Assembly: GCA_964617825.1 (NCBI GenBank)
Contig: CAZTWL010000001.1
Coordinates: 124,001-188,000 of the forward strand
Source of the DNA: VSJD01 sp964617825
GTDB lineage: Bacteria > Verrucomicrobiota > Kiritimatiellia > JAAZAB01
Direction: 5' to 3'
DNA: 64,000 nucleotides
The translations under genes were made by a program, and so were the position numbers. Of this stretch, positions 26,232 to 35,200 are shown one piece after another. How positions within the stretch are numbered: position 1 is the first letter of the stretch; each line of letters opens with the position of its first letter. The notes under the pieces were generated by a model, which saw only the letters and a program-made list of their open reading frames with translations, searched no databases and was not told where the DNA came from.

Positions 26232-26465
26232 ATGCAACTTGAATTCCAAGGGATGCCTCTCGGCTGCACAAGCCGGTGTTTGGCCCGCTATGCGGGCGGC
26301 GTCAGGCAGCGACTGCTGGTTGTGCTGGGCTTAACCCTCCTGTGGGCCTTGCCGCTCCAGGCCCAAACCATGCATCCGCGTTATTACAACCTGGGCACGC
26401 CGGTGCTCACGGATATCTGGGTGGACCCTCTTAACGGCAATGACGGCAATTCCGGCGGGAGCCGT
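26232..26465 (+). pseudogene. 5' fragment of a secreted beta-helix-type protein gene
   Basis: From ATG 26232 the frame has a signal peptide (QRLLVVLGLTLLWALPLQAQ) and then TDIWVDPLNGNDGNSGGSR, a segment typical of the N-terminus of right-handed beta-helix surface proteins. After about 26465 the match stops and the sequence becomes the antisense of the radical SAM gene, whose stop is at 26481. The frame stays open to 26843, but only as a shadow. The gene thus looks cut off after about 78 residues. An upstream in-frame ATG at 26178 lies within the preceding repeat and is unlikely to be used. Confidence 0.6.
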
Positions 26466-26480
26466 GTAAGATACGCGCCT

Positions 26481-27959
26481 TCAGGGCACGTGTTGTTTGC
26501 AGATTTTACGGAAATGATAACCGTAAATAGCCAAAGTAATGGCCTCGGGGATGAGTCTGGGATGCCGGAACTGGGTCCACAGCAGCAGATGCCAGTAATG
26601 AAAACGTTCCTGGCCCAAGATGCCAAGACGATAGAACGACCTGATCAGCGCCAGCAGGTGCGCACCCCGCAAAGGCATGCTGGTTTTTGGCGGCTTGAAT
26701 TCCCGCAGAAAGGTCCGGATGCGTTGATAGTACTGCTTTGGGGCATAAATGTTTTGGAGAATGTTCCTGTAGCCTTCCCGCAGAGCTTCCAGTTTCATGG
26801 TCGGAATAATATTCGTCGTGCCGTCCACGTTGTCGCCCGATAATTCCCCGGTCAACCGGCCTTCCTTCTTCATGCGGTCATACAAGCGTGTGCCCGGAGG
26901 GGCCTGCAAGATGCCAACCATGGCGGTCACAATTCCGCTCTTTTGAATGAAATCTATCTGGCGCTGGAAAATCGAGGGTAAGTCGCTGTCGAAGCCGACA
27001 ATGAACCCGCCCTGCACCTGGAGCCCGGCGCGCTGGATGCATTTTACGTCGTCGACCAGGTTACGGTTTTTATTCTGGTGTTTGCCGCATTCGACCAGGG
27101 ATGCTTCATCGGGGGTCTCGATGCCGATAAACACCTTGTTGAATCCGGCTTGGACCATCATTTCCATTAAAACTGCATCCTGTGCCAGGTTGACGGAGGA
27201 TTCGGTGTTGAACACGATGCCGCGCTTGCCTTTGCGCCATGCGATCAAGGCCGGCAACAGGTCGGTCTTGAGGAACTGCTTGTTGCCAATGAAGTTGTCA
27301 TCCACGAAGAAAATTTCATTGTGCCAGCCCGAGGCATACAGGCTATCCAGTTCGGCGATAATCTGGCGCGAGGATTTGATACGCACCCGGCGGCCGAGCA
27401 AAGCGGTCACATTGCAGAAATCGCAGGCAAACGGACAGCCGCGGGAGAACTGGATGCTCATGCAGGCATAGCGTTTCTGGTCCAATAGTTCCCAGCGGGG
27501 CACGGGCGTTTGCTGCAGGTCCGCAAACTCGGCGGATGCATACATCCTTTGCGGCCGGCCTTGCGCCAGGTCGTTCAAGAAAAGCGGCAAGGTCAATTCC
27601 GCCTCGTTCAGAATAAAATGGTCCACTCCCTCGAATTGCGCGTGCTCGTTGGTAAACAGCGGGCCTCCGGCCACAATGCGCAAGCCTGCTTCCTTGCAAC
27701 GGGCAACCAGCCGGTGCGCCGACGAACGTTGGATTACCATGGCGCTGATGAAGGCGCAGTCGGCCCAAGCCAGGTCCTTTTTGGTGAGGTCGCGCACGTT
27801 GGTGTCAACGAGCCGCGTGGACCATTCCTTGGGCAGCATGGCGGCGACGGTCAGCAGGCCCAACGGCGGCAGGGAGGCGCGCTTGTGCACGAATTCCAGC
27901 GCGTGCTTAAAGCTCCAGAAAGTGTCCGGAAATTCAGGATATATTAAGAGAATATTCAT
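26481..27959 (-). CDS. B12-binding radical SAM protein (DUF4070 type)
   Basis: A 492-residue protein with an N-terminal cobalamin-binding-like domain (MNILLIYPEFPDTFWSFKHA, LPPLGLLTVAAMLP and GGPLFTNEH), the radical SAM cluster motif CPFACDFC (CxxxCxxC) near residue 178, FFVDDNFIGNK, FIGIETPDEASLVE and VQGGFIVGFDSDLPSIFQRQ. The C-terminal part fits the DUF4070 family, which also includes the hopanoid C-2 methylase HpnP. Probable radical SAM methyltransferase-like chemistry on an unknown substrate. It lacks the usual DxHxxG cobalamin motif, as do many in this branch. The gene is in the same direction as dus (196 bp upstream), separated by an inverted repeat. Confidence 0.8.
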   Translation of the reverse strand: MNILLIYPEFPDTFWSFKHALEFVHKRASLPPLGLLTVAAMLPKEWSTRLVDTNVRDLTKKDLAWADCAFISAMVIQRSSAHRLVARCKEAGLRIVAGGPLFTNEHAQFEGVDHFILNEAELTLPLFLNDLAQGRPQRMYASAEFADLQQTPVPRWELLDQKRYACMSIQFSRGCPFACDFCNVTALLGRRVRIKSSRQIIAELDSLYASGWHNEIFFVDDNFIGNKQFLKTDLLPALIAWRKGKRGIVFNTESSVNLAQDAVLMEMMVQAGFNKVFIGIETPDEASLVECGKHQNKNRNLVDDVKCIQRAGLQVQGGFIVGFDSDLPSIFQRQIDFIQKSGIVTAMVGILQAPPGTRLYDRMKKEGRLTGELSGDNVDGTTNIIPTMKLEALREGYRNILQNIYAPKQYYQRIRTFLREFKPPKTSMPLRGAHLLALIRSFYRLGILGQERFHYWHLLLWTQFRHPRLIPEAITLAIYGYHFRKICKQHVP

Positions 27960-28051
27960 AAGTTATTTTTGAGTGCGTCTCATCAACTCCCACCGCAACT
28001 TACTTATACCTTGGCGTAATCGGAAAGTCAAGATCGAATAAACCAGTTCTG

Positions 28052-28100
28052 ATCCTTGCCTAAGGCTATTTAACCAGGCACATGGTGCTTAGGCGAGGAT
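28052..28100. repeat. Inverted repeat between dus and the radical SAM gene
   Basis: ATCCTTGCCTAAG at 28052-28064 and CTTAGGCGAGGAT at 28088-28100 are complementary over 13 bp with one mismatch, around a 23-nt loop. It lies between the dus stop and the radical SAM start on the minus strand. With no T-run next to it, it is a candidate hairpin rather than a clear terminator. Confidence 0.5.
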
Positions 28101-28155
28101 TCGGGGAACTTCATTGAATGGAAAAAGCTTTGTGATTGAAATATGGACGCTCTGT

Positions 28156-29202
28156 CTAGACATCCGATGGACGTGTTTCCAGGGATTCCAGGCTATTTAC
28201 TGCGGCCATAACGTCGGCTACCCGGCGCATCCCTTGCAGGGTCCTCCGTATCTCGGCGCTTTTCTTGAATCCTCTGATATAACCCACCAGATGTGCCCGA
28301 AAATGAAGAACGGCGCTCAGCTCGGCACTGTTTTGCGGGTGGCGCCTCGATTTGCCGGTATGTTCCTTGTGTTCGATAAGCAGGCGCAGGTGCTTTTCGA
28401 TGATTGACCGGCGTTCCTCGATGGACGGCGGTTGGATGGGTTCACCCTGCAGGGCGGACCAAGCTTCCTGGAAGATCCACGGGTTCCCGACCGCGGCTTT
28501 GCCGATCATGACCCCGTCCACGCCGGTTTCGGCAATCATCCGGACCACGTCGGCGGCCGACGCCACACCGCCGTTCCCGATCACGGGGATCGAGCGTTCC
28601 GCCTTGATCCGCGCGAGCGCCGGCCAATCGGCCTGGCCGGTATGGCGCCCGGTGACAAACCGGGCATGAATGGCGATCGCGCTTCCCCCGCTTTCTTCCA
28701 CGGCTTGCGCAATTTCCGAAATATTCATGCGCTCGGGCGTCACGCCCAGTCGTGTTTTTACGGTGACCGGCAGGGACACGGCCTGCTTGATGGCCTTGAC
28801 AATTTGCGCGATTTTCTCGGGATGTTTAATCAATGCCGCCCCGGCCCCCTTGGCCACGACCTTGGCGACGGGGCAGCCACAGTTCAGGTCGATCGTTTGA
28901 AAGCGTCCCATGCGTTCGATGAATACCGCCGCCTGGGCGAGGATCTCGGGGTTCGCTCCATAAATATGCGCGGCGATGGGCTGTTCTCCGGGCGCGGTTT
29001 CGAGCATCTGCAGCGTCTGTTTCGATCCGCGCACCAGCCCTTCCGCGCTGGTGACTTCGGTATAGGTCATGCCGCAACGATACTGCCTGGCGAGGCTGCG
29101 CATGATCACGTCGGTATATCCGGCCATGGGGGACAGCATGACCGGAAAATCCACGGTCAGGCTGCCGATCTTGAGGGGCTTAAGGGTTCCATCTGAATTC
29201 AT
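28156..29202 (-). CDS. tRNA-dihydrouridine synthase (Dus family, DusB-like)
   Basis: A flavin enzyme that reduces uridine to dihydrouridine in the tRNA D-loop. The 348-residue TIM-barrel protein carries VMLSPMAGYTDVIMRSLARQ, YTEVTSAEGLVRGSKQTL, IDLNCGCPVAKVVAKGAGAA (catalytic Cys in NCGCP), TVKTRLGV, IAIHARFVTGRHTGQADW, IPVIGNGGVASAADV and GVMIGKAAVGNPWIFQ. The 5' 76 bp are duplicated at 38401-38476, beyond the glucan synthase gene. The start segment before that repeat (MNSDGT) differs from the truncated copy (MI), which overlaps the maf stop; so this copy seems to have gained a new start when the segment between was inserted. Confidence 0.93.
   Translation of the reverse strand: MNSDGTLKPLKIGSLTVDFPVMLSPMAGYTDVIMRSLARQYRCGMTYTEVTSAEGLVRGSKQTLQMLETAPGEQPIAAHIYGANPEILAQAAVFIERMGRFQTIDLNCGCPVAKVVAKGAGAALIKHPEKIAQIVKAIKQAVSLPVTVKTRLGVTPERMNISEIAQAVEESGGSAIAIHARFVTGRHTGQADWPALARIKAERSIPVIGNGGVASAADVVRMIAETGVDGVMIGKAAVGNPWIFQEAWSALQGEPIQPPSIEERRSIIEKHLRLLIEHKEHTGKSRRHPQNSAELSAVLHFRAHLVGYIRGFKKSAEIRRTLQGMRRVADVMAAVNSLESLETRPSDV
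29110..29185. repeat. 76-bp direct repeat, left copy (5' end of intact dus)
   Basis: Bases 29110-29185 match 38401-38476 at 73 of 76 positions in the same orientation; the differences are one near the left end and two adjacent ones near base 54 of the repeat. The repeat encodes the first part of Dus, from LKPL to AGY. It bounds a 9.2-kb segment that holds only the glucan synthase-like gene. Confidence 0.9.
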
Positions 29203-29265
29203 AATTGTTGCCGAAGACCATATTTATTTGAAGTCCGGTGCCGGCCTGGATTGTGCTGGCAGCCT

Positions 29266-32200
29266 TTAATCGCAGACCTCCACTATAACGAAGTGCTCGA
29301 TTTGATCGTCAACCAGGGAAATCATCAAATCAGGTTGCTCGATCGTGTCAACAACCACCCGCCGAACGAGAGCCGCTTTTGGCTCCTTTCGGATGACCTG
29401 GATGTGATAGTATGTGTCTCTGTAGCGGTAGTGAATCTTATATTCCAACCATCCCGCGGGAAAGAGCGGCGTAAAGCTCAGTCGATTCACCTTAAGATTC
29501 AACCCGAGGAGCTTTTCCACGAGAAATTGATACATCCATCCAGCCGACCCGGTATACCAAGTCCAGCCACCTCGTCCTTCGTGGCCCTTGACCGTATACA
29601 GGTCAGCGGCTATCACGTAAGGTTCCACCTTGTAAACCGACGCCTGCTCAGGGGTCGCGGCATGGCGGATCGGATTGAGCAGGGCAAAGCATTCCCAGGC
29701 TTCATCAGGGCGCTCAAGGATGGCCCAGGCCATGGCTGTCCAGATGGCGGCATGAGTATACTGTCCGCCGTTTTCCCGAACGCCGGGAATATATCCTTTA
29801 ATATATCCCGGATCCCAGGCTGCCGAATCGAAAGGCGGGTCGAGCAGTTTGAGTACGCCGAGATTCCGGTCCATGAGGGTCTGGGAAACCGATTCCATTG
29901 CCTGTATGCCTCTCTCGGGACTTGCGGCGCCGCTGAGAACAGCCCAGCTTTGCGGGATTAAATCAATCCGGCATTCGGGATTTGTCGCCGTCCCGAGGGG
30001 CGTTCCATCGTCAAAGAAGGCACGTTTATACCAGTGGCCATCCCACGCTTCAGCCTCAATGTGCTGCCGGAGCTTTGCCGCCTGATCGTTGCACAGCCGG
30101 GCCATGGCATCATCCCCACGATGGGAGGCCAGCGCGGCAAAGTTTGCAAGCACATCATACAGGAAGAAAGCCAGCCAGACACTTTCGCCCTTGCCGCCGC
30201 GGCCGACCCGGTTCATCCCGTCGTTCCAATCCCCGCCCTGCATGAGCGGCAGACCGTGGGCCCCGAAATTCAGCCCGTGCTTGATCGCCAGCACGCAATG
30301 ATCGTAGAACGGAGCCCGATGGTCGCTGATTGTGGGCCGGTCAAAAAGGGAGTCTTCTGCCATGCCCAGAGGCCGAGCATCCAGGAAGGGAATGTCCTCA
30401 TCCAGAATTCCGGTGTCCCCTGTGGCCGCAACATATCGGCAGGCCACATAGGGCAGCCACAGATAATCATCTGAAATGCGCGTTCGGATGCCGCGGCCGG
30501 AAGGGGGATGCCACCAGTGTTGAACGTCGCCTTTGCCAAACTGACGGCCGGCAGCGGTCAACAGATGCTGGCGGGTCAGTCCTGGGCTCCCGTATAAGAA
30601 TGCCAGGGCATCCTGCAACTGGTCGCGGAATCCGTAGGCCCCGCTGGATTGGTAATACCCGCTACGACCCCAAAACCGCGACGTCAGCACCTGATACAAA
30701 AGCCAGTGGTTCGTCAGGAAGTTCACCGATAGATCCGGCGTCTCGACATATACGCTGCCGAGTTGGTGCTTCCAGAACTGCCAGACCTTTTCCAACTCTT
30801 GCCGGGCCCCATCGATCCCGCTGAAAGAACGCAGGAGTGACCGGGCCTCCGATTCGTTCCGGGCGGCGCCCATAAAGAAAACGATCTCGCGCTGTTGCCC
30901 CGGGGGAATTTCGAGATAAGCCTGGATAGCCGCACAGGGGTCTAAACCGGCGCCAATCCGGTTCGAAAGGCGTTTGCGTCTCAGGCCCTTTGGAAAGGCC
31001 GGGGAAGAGTTTCGCCCGATGAATTCGGTCCGGTTGCCGGTCAGACTGCGATCCGTCTCGCTGCAATGGAAGAAAGCCGTATGGCCGGGAAAGTCGATCG
31101 TGAACGCATTTCGGGCAAAGATGGCGCCAGTTTGCGGGTCGAGCCGGGTAACCACGTGCATGGCGCATCGATCCCGGCTTTCGCCCAACACCCATTCGCA
31201 GAAACCAGTGACACTGATCCGGCGGGTCCGATCAGAGAGATTGCGGGCTTTGATGGAAACGAATTTTACCGGCGCTTCCACGCCCACATAGGTCGTCAGC
31301 TCCGTGAATAGACGATCCTGCGTATACTCGAATACAGAGTAACCGAGTCCATGCCGGCACACGTAAGGATTGATACCCCGGGCCGGGCCGGGTGTTGGCG
31401 ACCAGAATCGGCCCGTATCCTCATCGCGAATGTAGAAGGCCTCCCCACTCGAATCGGAGATCGGGTCGTTGTACCAAGGTGTTAAGCGAAACTCGTGAGC
31501 ATTGGCAAACCAAGTGTAGGCGCCGCCCGATTCGCTGATGACCGTGCCGAACGTAGGGTTGGCCAATACGTTGGCCCAGGGCGCCGGGGTCGTCTGACCG
31601 GGATACAGGATCGTCACATATTCCCGGCCATCCCCGGTAAATCCGCCCAGTCCGTTAAAAAAGGTCAGGTCGCGTTTTGGAAGCTTCTTTTCTTCGGGAA
31701 GCGGCATGGATGGTTCCATGACTGGCAACAAGTCTTGATCGTGGTCCTCCGAGTGAATCCTTCGTTCGAGCTGGTCGGCCAGGTTTCCGAAACGGTCGTT
31801 GAAAATGACCCGGGCAACCGATTGGATGAGGAGTTGATCCTCATCCGGCACCTGGTCAATGTTGCGCACGAAAATTCCGCCGGATTGATCGCGAATCAGA
31901 CCCTCGGGCCCGCCATGGAGCAACCCGATGATGGCATCCAAAAGGCTCTGCCGATAGCCGGAAAAGGCTTCCGCCCAGATGACCAAGTCCACGCGAAGGC
32001 CTTTGTGCCGCCAGTAAGCATAGGCGTGAATCAGTTGGCGGGCCAAATCCAGGTTCGTCAGATCGCTCATGCGCAACAGAACAATGGGCAAATCTCCGGA
32101 AATACCATGGCCCCACAGACTCGATTGGCTTTTGCGGTTCCGGGCAATCAGGCCCGGACTGGCTCGACAGCGGGAGTCGGCGTAGAGAATCGAACTGGCA

Positions 32201-35200
32201 ATTCGCCCAAACAGCTGGGCGTTGGATTCACTGATCCGCAATTGATGCAAAAGAACTTGGTTGTGGATCCAGGCTACATCGAACAACCGATCTGCCAGGC
32301 GATGGTCGTGATATTTATCCACCAAGGAAACGGCGCCATCACGGCTTTTGTCAATTCCCAGGATGGCATCCACCACCATGCTTTCCCCTGGGCGCAGTCG
32401 AAACTGGCGCCGCACGGCGACGATCGGATCAAGAACGTTCCCGGCGCTGTTGGACAGAGGACCGGTTTTGGTTAACGCGGCCGGCGAAGCTGGTGTCCGT
32501 CCTCGGCCTATGAATTTGGCCCGGTCTGTTTCAAAAGAAGGCAATGACTCGGCGGACAGGCCGCGGATAATTACCGCATGAAAGAGCCAGGGGCAGGACT
32601 CTTCGGCGGATCGAGGCCGCCGAGCGCATAAAATGGCGGCCTTGCCGGGTAATAATTCGGTCTGCACGAAGAGGCCTTGATAGACCGGATGGGCGGCTTC
32701 TGCGCGTGGTTCCGCAAGCACCACCTCGGCGTAGCTGGTCAGTTCCAGGGTTCGACTCTTGCGGGAAAGATTGGTCACAATCATCCGTCGCAACTCGATG
32801 TCGTCTTCGGGCGAGACAGCAATTCGCGTGTGGACTTCGACCTGGTCCTTGACGGCGTGAAATTCCGCCATGCCTTGGGAATAGGTCCCTTCATAGCGGT
32901 CAAGGTCACGGCACAGGGGTTGCCAGGTTGTTGACCAGCTGTGGGCCGCACCCGCATCCTTGATATAAAAGAAGGTTCCCCAGTTATCGCGGGTCACATC
33001 TTCCCGCCAGCGTGTCAACGTCAGGTCCTGCCACCGGCTGTACCCTCCCCCGGCATTGGTCACCATGACGTGGTAGCGGCCATTGGAGAGCAGATGGATG
33101 TCGGGAATGGGCGTGTCGGCTGATTTAAAAGAGCGGGTAATGGATTCGGCCGCTTTATCTGCCAGAGTGCGCTCCGGAGTTTCGGCCACATTTTTACCGG
33201 CTTGCGGCCTGATGCCGCCCACGGGGATGCGTTCCTGCAATAACAGGATCGCCGACCGGAACGGCGGGTTTGATAGAAACCGGCGTTGCATCGGCTGTCC
33301 GTTCAAGACGGAGTCCAGAGCCAGAAGGCTCATTCCGCTATGGTGTGCCATGTATGTCTTGACCACAGCGAAGCGGTCGCCGCTTTGCAGTCTGCTGGGG
33401 GTGTAATCAACCGCCTCGTAAAATCCGAGCCGGCCTGTCAAGCCATGGCTGGGCAGTGTCTGTAGGTTCTCGCAGGCCTCACGGGGCGCCACCATCAGGG
33501 CCATAACACTGGCATAGGGGGCCACCACCAGATCATCGGCCAATCCGCGTTTCAAGCCCAGCCCAGGCACGCCGAATGCCCGGTACTGATAGGTCATATG
33601 GACATCAACCTGGTTGTAGCAAGACTCGGAAAATCCCCAGGGGATATGATGTCGCCGACCATATCGAATCTGCCGCCGGACTGCCCGTCGGCAGGCCTGG
33701 TCCAGCAGGGTATTGGCAAAGCTCGGCATTACCAGCAAAGGCATGAGATACTCGAAAAGCGACCCGCTCCACGATACGAGCACCGGCGACCCGCCGCCAG
33801 GGGCAAGCTGACGGCCCAGATGGAACCAGTGATCGAGCGGTAATTGACCTTGCGCTACGGCCAGGAAACTGCACAAGCGTGCTTCCGATGCCAGGAGATC
33901 GTAGTACCCTGCATCGCACCGGTGTGTCTCAAGGTTGTATCCGAGGGACAGCAGGTGCCGCAGGGGATCATACAGAAAGTCCATGTCCATATCGCCTAAT
34001 TCCTCGCACCGGGTCATCAGATCTTGGACGGCCTCGATGCGTTCGGTCGCATGCTCGCCGGCAACGGCCAGGAGTGTGCTCAGCCTTTCAATACGAGGCA
34101 AATCCGGACACGTCTGGCGGATTGTTTCCACCCGCGGTGCCAGGCTCTGGGGCAGGGCGGCTAAATCCTTAAATGTCATTCCGGGGGTAATCTCCGCCAG
34201 CAAGATATTCCAGAGAGCATCATCTTGTTGCTCCGCCAACACCCCGTTGCGTTGCATTCCGCCTGCCTCGCGGTGATATGATGCCGGAGGCGCTTCGTCA
34301 AGCCATGGCGCCAAATACCGGAGCTCGCCCAGCAAATCATCGCACTCCGCGGTTAAAGCCGTCAGCCAGAATGTCGCGTCTTCGTCGGAAGATATGCTCG
34401 GCGCCAATCCGGCCACCAAGGAACGGAAATTCGTCAGCGCCCGGTGCAGAGCCGGAAAGCCGACGGTAGACGGCAGGCGATGGATGGCGGATATCTGATT
34501 TCTGATTTCAGACCTTCGACTTAAACCGGTTCCTGATTCCGCTTGGCCGGCCGCCAGGCGGTCTATTTCCTCCAGCAGTATCAAGGTGGTGTCCTCAAGT
34601 CCGTCCTGCCAGTGCGGGGGCAAAATCGGTGCGTTCGGCAATTCCCGGAGCCCTTCACAAAAAGTTGCCAAGTGGCCGGACAGGTTGCCGCTATCTACGG
34701 TGGACACATAGAGCGGATGAAGCGGATTGAGCGTGTGAGTATCGTACCAGTTGTAGAAGTGCCCGCGGTAGCGCTCCAGTTTCTCCAGAGTGGCCAATGT
34801 CTGTTCCGTCCGCCCGATGAGGTGGCCGGCGGATAAGTAACCAAAATCATAGGCTGCCAGGGTGCTGATCAGTCCCATGCCCATATTGGTCGGGGAGGTG
34901 CGCGCCGCGGCGTGGGGTTGCGGCACTTCCTGAAAATTGTCAGGCGGCAGCCAATGGTGCTCCGGTCCGATAAAATGTTCGAAATAGGCCCACGTTCGCC
35001 GTGCCAAGTTGCGGAGAAAGAGGACTTGTTCGATTGTCAGCTGCGACGGGCGCGAACCAAATGGCCGGCCTGTAATCCAAGCGACGAACGGTGCGGCAAA
35101 CCACAGCGCTAGAATCGGTCCGGCCAGGATCCAACCTGTTGTGCCGGCGACCACGAGGAGGCTTCCTGTTACGATCGCCACCCCCGGTGCAATCCACATG

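Noticed and set aside
26466..26843. Continuation of the beta-helix frame
   Set aside because: It lies wholly antisense to the radical SAM gene and loses the surface-protein character after GGSR.
31495..32475. 326-codon plus-strand frame
   Set aside because: It is inside the glucan synthase gene on the other strand and has no family features.
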